A stretch of DNA of 64,000 nt. Origin: JASHPR01 sp963795055 (GTDB lineage: Bacteria; Actinomycetota; Actinomycetes; Streptosporangiales; Streptosporangiaceae). Position numbers and translations under genes: made by a program. This document shows positions 54,030 through 62,819 of the stretch, piece after piece. Each line of letters starts with the position of its first letter. Positions within the stretch are counted from its first letter, which is position 1. Location: the NCBI GenBank assembly GCA_963795055.1, contig CAWCGJ010000024.1, forward strand, positions 1 through 64,000. The letters are read 5' to 3'. The notes beneath the pieces are model-generated. The model did not search any database. It was given only the letters and a program-made list of their open reading frames with translations, and was not told where the DNA came from.

Positions 54030-55182
54030 GCGCTGCCTCCCCCGGTCTTACGAAACGATCCTCTGCGAACTCGGTGACCAGCGCGTCGACGACGTCCTCC
54101 AGCCCGCCGCCGTCGGCCACCAGCGCCCGCTGCCGTTCATAGGAGGCGCCGTGGTCGAGCACCTCCGAGATGACGTCGAGCTCCTGCGAGCAGCCCAGCC
54201 GATCCGCCACGGGCTCGAGCTCGCGGATCAGCTCGAACAACTCGTCCCGGAGCGGTGCCGTGGACCCCGAGTCATCGGTGATAACGGTCGCGTCCAGCCC
54301 GTACCGGGTGGCGCGCCACTTATTGTCGCTCACTACCCACGCGGGCGGGGTCGGCAGCCGGTAGCCGCGGTCCAACTGGGTATCGAACTGCTGGACCAGG
54401 CATTGCGAGAGCGCGGCGACCATGCCGATCTCGCGGAGGGTCGGAACGCCGTCGAACATCCTGATCTCGACCGTGCCGAAGTCGGGGTGCGGCCGGATGT
54501 CCCACCACACCTCTTTGATGCTCCGGATCGTTCCGGCTCGTAGCAGCGTGTCCATGTACTCCTCGAACTCACTCCAGTCCGCAAGCGGTTGCGGCGGCCC
54601 CGATGTCGGCAGGCCCCCGAAGATGACCGCCCGGCTCGACGCCAGCCCCGTGTCGTGTCCGCCCCAGAACGGGCTCGATGCAGTCAGCGCCAGGAAATGC
54701 GGCAGGTACGCAGCGAGCGCATTGACGACAGGAATCGCCTTGTTTCCGTCGCGGATGCCCACATGAACGTGGACCCCGAAGGTCTGTATCCTGCGGGCAA
54801 GCCACTGCAACTGCTCGACGAGTTCGGCATAGCGCTGAATGGGAGCCATCTTGGCGTCCCGCCAGTCGCTGACGGGATGCGTTCCGGCACAGGCCAGCAT
54901 CGTACCGCGACTGCCCGTGATTCGCTCAAGTTGCGCGATTGTCGCCGATAGATCCTCCTTCGCCTCCGATACGGTGGTGCAGATACCGGTGACCACTTCG
55001 ACCGTCGATTGCATGAGCTCATAACGGATCTTAGGGTGCTCGCCGGCCTGGCTGAGCGCGGGCAGCGCGGCGAGAACCTCCCGAGCGTCTTGCCGCAGCA
55101 TACGGCTACGGACGTCGATGAGCTGCAGTTCCCACTCAATACCCAGCGTCGCGCCGCGAGATGGGTTCCAGCTGATGGTCAC
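54016..55182 (-). CDS. YbdK-type carboxylate-amine (glutamate-cysteine) ligase
   Basis: The 388-residue protein belongs to the GCS2 family: TLGIEWELQLIDVRSRMLRQ (N-terminal catalytic strand), YELMQSTVEVVTGICTT, FGVHVHVGIRDGNKAIPVVN and EVWWDIRPHPDFGTVEIRMF. It should join an amino acid to a carboxylate using ATP. In actinobacteria the real product is uncertain, as glutathione is not made. It is coupled to the M20 gene, which might hydrolyse a related amide. About 250 gene-free bases separate it from the mutase. Confidence 0.9.
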   Translation of the reverse strand: MTISWNPSRGATLGIEWELQLIDVRSRMLRQDAREVLAALPALSQAGEHPKIRYELMQSTVEVVTGICTTVSEAKEDLSATIAQLERITGSRGTMLACAGTHPVSDWRDAKMAPIQRYAELVEQLQWLARRIQTFGVHVHVGIRDGNKAIPVVNALAAYLPHFLALTASSPFWGGHDTGLASSRAVIFGGLPTSGPPQPLADWSEFEEYMDTLLRAGTIRSIKEVWWDIRPHPDFGTVEIRMFDGVPTLREIGMVAALSQCLVQQFDTQLDRGYRLPTPPAWVVSDNKWRATRYGLDATVITDDSGSTAPLRDELFELIRELEPVADRLGCSQELDVISEVLDHGASYERQRALVADGGGLEDVVDALVTEFAEDRFVRPGEAAHGRT

Positions 55183-55431
55183 CGTGAGCCTCCGTGGGCT
55201 GTCTTTCTTTCCGCGCGCGCCCGCGCGCAGCGACTCTGCCGGGGAACGGTTAGGCCGGATCCGGCCCGCTCGGGCGTGGCCGGCGAACCCGGCGCGGACA
55301 GGCCACGCTGCGCTGTCCCGCGCCCATGAGGAAGGCGACCCGCTCCGCCTGGGAGTCCCTACCCAGGCCGGATCGTTCCGTACCTAAGGGCCAGGGACGC
55401 AAATGCCTGCCGCAAAGCCCGAAAAGGACGC

Positions 55432-57012
55432 TCAGTAGACGTCCGGTGGCTTGTAAACGCCCCACACATCGCGCAGGGCGTCACAGACCTCGCCCACGGT
55501 GGCCCGGGCCCGCAGCGCCTCGCGCAGCGGGTAGAGCAGGTTCTCCGGGCCGCCGGCGGCCCGCCTGAGGTCGTCGACCCGGCGGGCGACCTCTGCCCGG
55601 TCGCGCCGTTCGCGCAGCACGGCCAGGCGCTCCGCCTGGTCCCGCTCGATCGCCGGGTCGACGCGCAGCGGCTGGTAGGGCTCCTCCTCGGCGACCGCGA
55701 ACCGGTTGACGCCGACGACCACGCGCTCGCCCGCGTCGATCTGCCGCGCGATCTGATACGCCGACCGCTCGATCTCGGTCTTCTGGAAGCCGCGCTCGAT
55801 CGCGGCCACCGCACCGCCCAGCTCCTCGACCTTCGCGATCAGCTGATCGGCCTCCTGCTGGATGTCGTTGGTCATGGACTCGATCGCGTACGACCCGGCC
55901 AGCGGGTCCGCGGTGGCGGTCAGGTCGGTTTCGTAGGCGAGGACCTGCTGGGTCCGCACCGCCAGCCGCGCGGCCTTCTCCGTGGGCAAGGCGATCGCCT
56001 CGTCGTAGGAATTCGTGTGCAGCGACTGCGTGCCCCCGAGCACCGCGGCGAGCGCCTGCACGGTCACCCGGGCCAGGTTCACCTCGGGCTGCTGCGCGGT
56101 CAGTTGCACGCCCGCGGTCTGGGTGTGGAACCTCAGCATCTGCGAGCGCGGGTCCGCGGCACCGAACTCATCGCGCATGATCCGCGCCCACAGCCGCCGT
56201 CCGGCGCGGAACTTGGCCACCTCCTCGAGCAGCGTGGTGCGCGCCACGAAGAAGAACGAGAGCCGCGGCGCGAACTCGTCGACGGCCAGGCCGGAGGCGA
56301 TGGCCGCCCGCACGTACTCCTTGGCGTTGGCCAGGGTGAACGCCATCTCCTGCACCGGCGTGGCCCCGGCCTCGGCCATGTGATAGCCGGAGATCGAGAT
56401 CGTGTTCCACCGGGGGATCTGGCTGCGGCAATACGCGAACGTGTCGGCCACCAGCCGGAGCGAGGGCTGGGGCGGGTAGATGTACGTGCCGCGCGCGATG
56501 TACTCCTTCAGGATGTCGTTCTGGATCGTGCCGGTCAGCTGGTCGGCGCGGGTACCCTGCTCCTCCGCCACCAGCTGGTACAGCAGCAGCAACACGGCCG
56601 CCGGGGCGTTGATCGTCATCGACGTGGAGACCGAGTCCAGCGGGATGCCCTGCAGCAGCAGGCGCATGTCCTCGATCGAGTCGATGGCCACGCCAACCTT
56701 GCCGACCTCCCCGCGCGCGGCGGGAGCGTCCGAGTCGTAGCCCATCTGGGTGGGCAGGTCGAACGCGACCGAGAGCCCGGTAGTGCCGGCCTCGATTAGC
56801 TGGTGGTAGCGCCGGTTGGAGTCCGCGGCGGTGGAGAAGCCGGCGTACTGCCGCATGGTCCAGGGCCGCTTGACGTACATGCCCGGGTAGACGCCGCGGG
56901 TGAACGGGTACTCGCCGGGCTCGGCCAGCTCGCTGGCGGGGTCGAAGCCGCGCAGCGACTCCGGGCCGTAGACCGGCTCGATGGGCACCCCGGATTCCGA
57001 TATGCGCGTCAT
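55432..57012 (-). CDS. methylmalonyl-CoA mutase large (catalytic) subunit
   Basis: The 526-residue protein is a substrate-binding TIM barrel without a cobalamin domain. YVKRPWTMRQYAGFSTAADS holds Y56, and TYIYPPQPSLRLVADTF holds R186; these Tyr and Arg positions mark methylmalonyl- rather than isobutyryl-CoA specificity (Phe and Gln). GLSVAFDLPTQMGYDSDAP and ISISGYHMAEAGATPVQEMA are typical. The separate B12-binding subunit is not in the window. It would convert methylmalonyl-CoA to succinyl-CoA after the PccB complex. Confidence 0.9.
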   Translation of the reverse strand: MTRISESGVPIEPVYGPESLRGFDPASELAEPGEYPFTRGVYPGMYVKRPWTMRQYAGFSTAADSNRRYHQLIEAGTTGLSVAFDLPTQMGYDSDAPAARGEVGKVGVAIDSIEDMRLLLQGIPLDSVSTSMTINAPAAVLLLLYQLVAEEQGTRADQLTGTIQNDILKEYIARGTYIYPPQPSLRLVADTFAYCRSQIPRWNTISISGYHMAEAGATPVQEMAFTLANAKEYVRAAIASGLAVDEFAPRLSFFFVARTTLLEEVAKFRAGRRLWARIMRDEFGAADPRSQMLRFHTQTAGVQLTAQQPEVNLARVTVQALAAVLGGTQSLHTNSYDEAIALPTEKAARLAVRTQQVLAYETDLTATADPLAGSYAIESMTNDIQQEADQLIAKVEELGGAVAAIERGFQKTEIERSAYQIARQIDAGERVVVGVNRFAVAEEEPYQPLRVDPAIERDQAERLAVLRERRDRAEVARRVDDLRRAAGGPENLLYPLREALRARATVGEVCDALRDVWGVYKPPDVY

Positions 57013-57176
57013 AGCCCGAGGTTAGATCAGGTCGACAGGGATGGGTGGCATCCGGGGGTGGCTGCGGGTGCTCGCGGGTGTACATCTCCCCCGACGGCAC
57101 GATCTGGGCCGGCGGCGGACGTCCGGGGCGTGCGGCTCTTTGACACGGCGTGAGCGACGGCAGTGTACTGCCCGGC

Positions 57177-57551
57177 ATGACGGACACCACGAGTACGGCA
57201 GGCACCCCGGAGTTCACGGCTGCTGCTTTTCCTGTCACCACTGCGTTCGAGCTGCCGGGCATGGTGGTGGAACGGAATCTCGGCATCACGTTTGGTCTGG
57301 TGGTGCGGGCAATGGGTTTCGGCAAGACCGTCGCCGGCGGGATTTCGTCGCTGCGCCAAGGCGAGGTTTCGCAGTTCACGGTGGTTCTCGAAGACGCCCG
57401 CAGGCATGCGATCGACCGAATGATCGAGAACGCGAGGCTGCTCGGCGCCAACGCAGTGATCGCGATGCGCTTCGACTCCTCCGAGATCGGCAAGGCACGC
57501 GCCGAAGTCGTCGCCTACGGCAGCGCGGTGGTGGTCACGCCGCCGGAATGA
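57177..57551 (+). CDS. YbjQ/UPF0145 family protein
   Basis: The 124-residue protein carries the YbjQ core: FELPGMVVERNLGITFGLVV, HAIDRMIENARLLGANAVIA and MRFDSSEI (residues ~23-100). Members form pentamers of unknown function. ATG 57177 is preferred to an upstream GTG at 57150. The stop overlaps the next ATG (57548). Confidence 0.85.
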   Translation: MTDTTSTAGTPEFTAAAFPVTTAFELPGMVVERNLGITFGLVVRAMGFGKTVAGGISSLRQGEVSQFTVVLEDARRHAIDRMIENARLLGANAVIAMRFDSSEIGKARAEVVAYGSAVVVTPPE

Positions 57552-57808
57552 GCGAGCCCGGGGGCGGTGCGCCGGCCGGGCGGCGCTCGCTGCTCGGGGA
57601 TGCCGACCGCGAGCGCCTCATCATGCTGCTGCGCGAGCACTACGCCGCGGGTCGGCTGGGCCTGGACGACCTACGCCACCGGGTTGGTGTCGTGCTGACC
57701 GCCGCCTACGCCGAGGAGGCCGCGGTGGCCCTGGCCGACCTCCCGCCCGCCGGACCCGGCGGGCGTCTGACCAGGCTCAGGTTCGGGCAGATGCGGAGCG
57801 GGCGATAG
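57548..57808 (+). CDS. DUF1707 (SHOCT-like) domain protein
   Basis: The 86-residue protein matches DUF1707: LLGDADRERLIMLLREHYAA, GRLGLDDLRHRVGVVLTAAY and ALADLPP. The domain usually sits at the N-terminus of membrane proteins; here it stands alone. It is translationally coupled to the YbjQ gene. Its 3' end overlaps the convergent membrane gene by 32 bases. Confidence 0.8.
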   Translation: MSEPGGGAPAGRRSLLGDADRERLIMLLREHYAAGRLGLDDLRHRVGVVLTAAYAEEAAVALADLPPAGPGGRLTRLRFGQMRSGR

Positions 57809-58064
57809 TGAGGTACCAGGAGCCACCCGCGAGATTCAGCGCCCCAAGAACCAGGAAGAAGGCTGCCCATCCGTAGACGCCGTACGCGAGGCATATGACG
57901 CCCGCGGCGGCCGCGACACTGCCACCGGCAATACGCGCAGCCCCGAAGAAGCGGAGGTGGCGGTACTCATAGGGCACGATCAGGCGTTGCATGCCGCTTC
58001 GCGGGGGAGATGCCCACCACCCGCGCAGACCTTTGGCAGCGGTGTTGTCGTTGGGTGCGTTCAT
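57777..58064 (-). CDS. small two-helix membrane protein
   Basis: The 95-residue protein has a hydrophilic N-terminus (LRGWWASPPRSGMQRLIVPY) and two membrane helices (IAGGSVAAAAGVICLAYGVY, WAAFFLVLGALNLAGGSWYL). I do not know the family. It is convergent with DUF1707 and overlaps it. The preceding ~270 bases, up to the SARP start, contain no gene. Confidence 0.6.
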   Translation of the reverse strand: MNAPNDNTAAKGLRGWWASPPRSGMQRLIVPYEYRHLRFFGAARIAGGSVAAAAGVICLAYGVYGWAAFFLVLGALNLAGGSWYLTIARSASART

Positions 58065-58341
58065 CGGGATGCCTCCTCTGGATGTGGTGTCGCAGGCATT
58101 CGGGATTGGCCGGCGGGCGATTCTCGCCGGTCGGGGAATGTGCGAGTTCTGCCGGTCATGATCTCCTCCTCGTGGTGATCGGCTCAGGCTCCTTCGCGGT
58201 TGTCGTCCTGAGTGCGAACAGCAGTGCGGTGATCACGTACCGAGCGTGGGATGGCGCGCTGGTGGCTGACTTGCGGCCGGCTTGCGGCCCGGTTGCGGAC
58301 GCGTCAGGGTGGGGTTGGTCCTCTTCGTCAGCGAGGTGCGT

Positions 58342-59487
58342 GTGATCGGGGTTCGGGTGCTCGGCCCGCTGCAAGTCATCGTCGACGGCGTCCCTGCCGA
58401 CGTTGGCGGGCCGCGGCAGCGGTGCGTCCTTGCCCGGCTGATCGCCGAACACGGCCGGGTGGTCTCCGCCGACCGGCTCATCGAGGATCTCTACGCCGAT
58501 GAGGCGCCGCCACGGGCCCTCGCCGCGGTGCAGTCGTATGTCTCTCATCTGCGCCGTGCGCTGGAGCCGGGCCGCCCGGCCCGGACCCCCTCAGGGGTGC
58601 TGGTCACCTCCCCGCCGGGATATGCGATACAGCTCGGCCAGGACGCGGTTGACGCCTGGTCCTTCGAGGACGAGATACATCAGGCCGCCGGGCTAGACGA
58701 TCCCGCCGCAGTGCAGAACCGGCTCTCGTCCGCGCTAGCGTCCTGGCGTGGTACGGCCTTCCAGGAGTTCGGCGGCATGCCGTGGGCGGACCTGGAAGCG
58801 TCCCGGCTGGAGGAACTGCGCCTGATGGCCACTGAGTGCCTGGCGAACGCAGCGCTGCGGCTGGGCCGAGCCGCGCAGACCGTCGCCGGCCTGGACCGGC
58901 TGACCGCCGAACATCCGCTGCGGGAGGAAGCTTGGCGGCTGCTCGCGCTGGCGCTGTACCAGTCCGGGCGCCAGGGCGACGCGCTGTCGGCGCTGCGCCG
59001 GGCGCGAGCGCGGCTGGCTGCTGATCTCGGCGTCGACCCCGGGCCGGCCCTGCGCGAGCTGGAGAGCGATATTCTCGCGCAGGCGCCGCGCCTGTCCGCT
59101 CCGCCAGCCGCGCTGTCGCACACCCCCGTGGCGGCCGTCCCTGCGTCGGCGGGCAACGATGCGGCGCCGACAGCGGCAGCGCCGTATTTGGCCGGGCTGG
59201 ACGCGGTCGCGGCGGGCGCGCTGATACAGGCAACCTGCGCCCGCCCCGTCGACGAACAAACCGAGCGGGCCATCGCCGAGCGCACGGGTGTCCCCGGTAC
59301 GCCGGGTGCCGGGCGCCGCGGGGAATCGCGCGGGCGGCACGCCCAGACGCGCAAGCCCGAGCCGGGCTGGGTGCCGACGGCTGAGCGGTTCCGCGATCCG
59401 TCCAGCGGCGTGATCATGCGGGTCTGGATCGACCCGTCAGACGAGAGCCGCCACTACGTACCGGACGACGCCCCTACACCTTTGTGA
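58342..59487 (+). CDS. SARP/BTAD-domain regulator with unusual C-terminal tail
   Basis: The ~381-residue protein begins with an OmpR-like DNA-binding domain (VLGPLQVIVDGVPADVGGPR, VSADRLIEDLYADEAPPRAL, VQSYVSHLRRALEPGR) and a bacterial transcriptional activation domain (LIEELRLM-type helices to YQSGRQGDALSALRRARARL, residues ~95-245). It lacks the NB-ARC ATPase of AfsR. A ~60-residue Ala/Pro/Gly linker is followed by VPTAERFRDPSSGVIMRVWI and DPSDESRHYVPDD, a small conserved-looking module I cannot place. GTG 58342 is chosen at the domain start. Confidence 0.82.
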   Translation: MIGVRVLGPLQVIVDGVPADVGGPRQRCVLARLIAEHGRVVSADRLIEDLYADEAPPRALAAVQSYVSHLRRALEPGRPARTPSGVLVTSPPGYAIQLGQDAVDAWSFEDEIHQAAGLDDPAAVQNRLSSALASWRGTAFQEFGGMPWADLEASRLEELRLMATECLANAALRLGRAAQTVAGLDRLTAEHPLREEAWRLLALALYQSGRQGDALSALRRARARLAADLGVDPGPALRELESDILAQAPRLSAPPAALSHTPVAAVPASAGNDAAPTAAAPYLAGLDAVAAGALIQATCARPVDEQTERAIAERTGVPGTPGAGRRGESRGRHAQTRKPEPGWVPTAERFRDPSSGVIMRVWIDPSDESRHYVPDDAPTPL

Positions 59488-59628
59488 GCAGGCGGCGCTG
59501 GATTCGCGCGGACCGTGCTGGACCGTCGTGGACGGTGACAGCAGCAAACGGGCGACTCGGCCGGACGGCGTCGTTCCGGCGCGTACGGGTTACCTGTACC
59601 CAGGGTTACGACCGGGTACCGGGCTGAC

Positions 59629-59949
59629 TCAGTCCCCCGCCGGGTCGGCGGCCGCGTCCCGCGCCTGCTCGGCCGCGGCGACCAGCTCGGCGAACAGCTC
59701 CCGCAGCGCGGCCACCGCGTCGTAGTCGGGCAGGTCGGCGGGGCTCTCCCCGTGCTGCCTGGGTTCCTGCCACAGCGCGTCGACGTACTCCCAGAGCACG
59801 CGCCGCGCGGCCAGCTGCGCCGCCCGCTGCGCGGGGCTCAGCGCGGCCAGGGCGGGCTGGTCGTGACGCTGCGACCAGTCACCCACCAGATCCAGCACGG
59901 CGAGCTGGTGCCGGTGGGCGTCGCGGTAAGGGAACGGATGGTCGGTCAC
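59629..59949 (-). CDS. hypothetical protein, 106 aa
   Basis: The protein is helical and acidic (HRHQLAVLDLVGDWSQRHDQ, YDAVAALRELFAELVAAAEQ). I do not know a family name; similar short proteins occur next to trpS in actinomycetes, but I cannot confirm this. The start is 24 bases from the trpS stop, so they probably share a transcript. Confidence 0.6.
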   Translation of the reverse strand: MTDHPFPYRDAHRHQLAVLDLVGDWSQRHDQPALAALSPAQRAAQLAARRVLWEYVDALWQEPRQHGESPADLPDYDAVAALRELFAELVAAAEQARDAAADPAGD

Positions 59950-59973
59950 GCCGAGATCGTAACCCGAGCTCGG

Positions 59974-60978
59974 CTAGGTGGCCGCCAGGAAGCCCATCCG
60001 GTCCCTGACGGTGGCCATGGTGGGGCCGGCCACCTTCTTGGCGCGCGCCGCGCCGTGCGCGAGCAGCCGGTCGAGCTGCGCCTCGTCGGCCAGCATCTTC
60101 TCGGTCCGCTCCCTGATCGGGGCGAACGCGGCGACCACCACCTCGGCCAGGTCCTTCTTGAGCGCCCCGTAGCCCGCGCCCGCGTAGCGCTGCTCCAGGC
60201 TCGCCACGGTTTCCCCGGTGAACGCGGAGTAGATCCGCAGCAGGTTGGTGATGCCCGGCTTGGCCTGCTCGTCGGCCCGGATCTCGGAGCCGGAGTCGGT
60301 CACCGCCCGGCTGATCTTCCTGCGGATCGACGCGGGGTCTTCGAGCACGTCGACGATGCCCTGCGGCGAGGACGTGGACTTGCCCATCTTCGCGGTCGGG
60401 TTGTCCAGGTCGGTGATCTTCGCGACCTCGGGCAGGATGTAGGGGCGGGGTAGGGCGAACGTCGGCCCGAACCTGTGGTTGAACCGCTGCGCCAGGTCCC
60501 TGGTCAGCTCCAGGTGCTGGCGCTGGTCCTCCCCGACCGGCACCTGGTCGGTCTGGTACAGCAGGATGTCGGCGGCCTGCAGGATCGGGTAGGTGAACAG
60601 GCCCACGCTGGCCGCTTCCGCGCCGGCCCGGGCCGACTTGTCCTTGAACTGGACCATCCGGCTGGCCTCGCCGAACCCGGTCAGGCAGCCGAGCACCCAC
60701 TCCAGCTCGGCGTGCTCGGGCACATGGCTCTGCACAAAGACCGTGCAGCGGTCCGGATCGAGCCCGGCGCCGAACAACTGGGCGGCGGCGATCCTGGTCC
60801 GGCGACGCAGCAGCGCGGGCTCGACCGGCACCGTGATCGCGTGCAGGTCGACGACGCAGTAGAAGGCATCGTAAGTGTCCTGCAACGCCACCCACTGGCG
60901 CAGCGCGCCCAGGTAGTTGCCGAGATGGAAGGAGTCGGCGGTGGGCTGGATGCCGGACAGCACTCGGGGTCGGGACAT
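59974..60978 (-). CDS. trpS: tryptophanyl-tRNA synthetase
   Basis: The 334-residue class I synthetase charges tRNA-Trp. QPTADSFHLGNYLGALRQWV contains the HIGH-like HLGN (18-21), and AKMGKSTSSPQG the KMSKS-like KMGKS (197-201). YPILQAADILLYQTDQVPVG and EDQRQHLELTRDLAQRFN are strongly diagnostic. Length is normal. Confidence 0.97.
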   Translation of the reverse strand: MSRPRVLSGIQPTADSFHLGNYLGALRQWVALQDTYDAFYCVVDLHAITVPVEPALLRRRTRIAAAQLFGAGLDPDRCTVFVQSHVPEHAELEWVLGCLTGFGEASRMVQFKDKSARAGAEAASVGLFTYPILQAADILLYQTDQVPVGEDQRQHLELTRDLAQRFNHRFGPTFALPRPYILPEVAKITDLDNPTAKMGKSTSSPQGIVDVLEDPASIRRKISRAVTDSGSEIRADEQAKPGITNLLRIYSAFTGETVASLEQRYAGAGYGALKKDLAEVVVAAFAPIRERTEKMLADEAQLDRLLAHGAARAKKVAGPTMATVRDRMGFLAAT

Positions 60979-61008
60979 GCCGGAAGTCTAGTTGCGGGCC
61001 GCGCTGGC

Positions 61009-61027
61009 CCGGGGGGACGACCCCCGG
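61009..61027 (-). terminator. hairpin after glpD
   Basis: CCGGGGG (61009-61015) pairs with CCCCCGG (61021-61027) over a GACGA loop, between the glpD stop and the trpS start on the minus strand. No T-run. Confidence 0.55.
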
Positions 61028-61039
61028 ACCTCCGGGTGC

Positions 61040-62785
61040 TCAGACGCCGACCACGCCGTTGTTGACGACCGGTACGATGTCGGGGGCGCCCAGCCTGATC
61101 GCATCGGCGTCCTGGTCGGTCTCGGCGTCCTGCGAGGCCCGCTCCGCCTTGACCCGGGCCTGGTAGTTCTCGACCTCGCGGGCCACCTGCCGGGACCTCC
61201 ACCGCATCGGCCCGGCCATGAGGCCCGCCGCCTCCCCGGCCACCGACAGCCCGCGGTCCCAGGTCTCGATCGACACGTGAGTTCGGCGCGCCAGTACGTC
61301 GTCCAGGTGCCGGGCGCCCTCGTGCGACGCGGCGTAGACGACCTCGGCGCGCAGGTAGTCGTCGGCCCCGGCCAGCGGCTTGCCCAGGCCGGGCTCGGCG
61401 GCGATCAGGTCGAGGACCTCCCCGGTCAGCGACCCGTACCGGCGCAGCAGGTGCTCGATCCGCGCCACGTGCAGGCCGGATGACCGCGCCAGCGAGTACC
61501 TGGCGTTCCACAGTGCGACGTAGCCGTCGGCTCCGGCCAGCGGCACCGCGTCGGTGCAGGACGGCGCCACCCGCCCGTCCAGGCCGTGCGCCACCGCGTC
61601 CACCGCGTCCCGGGCCATTAGCCGGTAGGTGGTGTACTTGCCGCCCGCGATCATCACCAGGCCGGGTACCGGGTGGGCGACCGTGTGCTCGCGCGACAGC
61701 TTCGAGGTCGACTCGGACTCCCCGGCCAGCAGCGGCCGCAGCCCGGCGTAGACGCCCTCCACGTCATCCCTGGTCAGCGGCACCGCCAGGAGCCGGTTGA
61801 CCTGCCCGAGCACGTAGTCGATATCGGTCCGGCTCGCCGCCGGATGCGCCTTGTCCAGGGACCAGTCGGTATCGGTGGTGCCGATGATCCAGTGCCGGCC
61901 CCACGGTATGACGAACAGGACGCTGAACGGGGTGCGCAGGATGATCCCGCTGAGGGATTGGATCCGGTCCCGGGGCACGACCAGGTGCACGCCCTTGGAC
62001 GCGCGGACGTTGATGATGCCGCGGCCGCCGACCATGGCCTGGGTCTCGTCGGTCCATACGCCGGTCGCGTTAACCACCTGCTGGGCCCGGATCTCCAGCC
62101 CGGCCCCGGTCTCGAGGTCGACGGCGCGCACGCCGGTCACCCGCTCGCCCTCCCGCAGGAACCCGGTCACCTGGGTGCGCGAGGCCGCGTGCGCGCCGTA
62201 CCCGGCCGCGGTCCGGACCAGCGTCATCACGTAGCGGGCGTCGTCCACCTGCGCGTCCCAGTAGAGCAGCGCGCCGGTGAGGGCCGACCGCTTCAGCGCG
62301 GGCGCCACCCGCAGCGCCCCGCGCTTGGTCAGCTGGCGGTGCCGGGGCAGGCCCCGGGTCTGCCCGAGCGAGAGCCCGAGCAGGTCGTAGGCGCTGACCC
62401 CGGCCCCGACGTAGGCGCGCTCCCAGGCGTGATGGGTGAACGGGAACAGGAACGAGACCGGGTGCACCAGGTGCGGCGCGATCCGCTGCAGCAGCAGCGA
62501 GCGCTCTCCGAGCGCCTCCCGGACCAGGCCCACGTTGAGCTGCTCCAAGTAGCGCAGGCCGCCGTGGATGAGCTTGCTCGACCGCGACGAGGTCCCCGAG
62601 CCGAAGTCCCGTGCCTCGACCAGGCCGACGGACAGCCCGCGGGTGGCCGCGTCCAGCGCCACGCCCGCGCCCACCACCCCGCCGCCGACGACCAGGACCT
62701 GATGCTCGGTCTCCGCGAGCGCGGCGAGCGCGGCCGCCCGCTCGGCAGGCCCCAGCCTCGCCGTCACGCCCGCCCCAGCCATCAC
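61040..62785 (-). CDS. glpD: glycerol-3-phosphate dehydrogenase (FAD, respiratory)
   Basis: The 581-residue flavoprotein oxidises glycerol 3-phosphate to dihydroxyacetone phosphate and feeds electrons to quinones at the membrane. QVLVVGGGVVGAGVALDAAT (FAD motif, residues ~30-48), DFGSGTSSRSSKLIHGGLRY, LEQLNVGLVREALGERSLLL and PWGRHWIIGTTDTDWSLDKA match GlpD/GlpA closely. The C-terminal DAO_C domain (SLARSSGLHVARIEHLLRRY) is complete. It is next to trpS and guaB3 on the same strand. Confidence 0.95.
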   Translation of the reverse strand: MMAGAGVTARLGPAERAAALAALAETEHQVLVVGGGVVGAGVALDAATRGLSVGLVEARDFGSGTSSRSSKLIHGGLRYLEQLNVGLVREALGERSLLLQRIAPHLVHPVSFLFPFTHHAWERAYVGAGVSAYDLLGLSLGQTRGLPRHRQLTKRGALRVAPALKRSALTGALLYWDAQVDDARYVMTLVRTAAGYGAHAASRTQVTGFLREGERVTGVRAVDLETGAGLEIRAQQVVNATGVWTDETQAMVGGRGIINVRASKGVHLVVPRDRIQSLSGIILRTPFSVLFVIPWGRHWIIGTTDTDWSLDKAHPAASRTDIDYVLGQVNRLLAVPLTRDDVEGVYAGLRPLLAGESESTSKLSREHTVAHPVPGLVMIAGGKYTTYRLMARDAVDAVAHGLDGRVAPSCTDAVPLAGADGYVALWNARYSLARSSGLHVARIEHLLRRYGSLTGEVLDLIAAEPGLGKPLAGADDYLRAEVVYAASHEGARHLDDVLARRTHVSIETWDRGLSVAGEAAGLMAGPMRWRSRQVAREVENYQARVKAERASQDAETDQDADAIRLGAPDIVPVVNNGVVGV

Positions 62786-62819
62786 GTTCTGAACCTACCG
62801 GGCGCGGCCGCCGGTCACC

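Noticed and set aside
57013..57176. A cobalamin riboswitch before the mutase gene
   Set aside because: The short upstream region has no B12-box-like conserved core that I can see.
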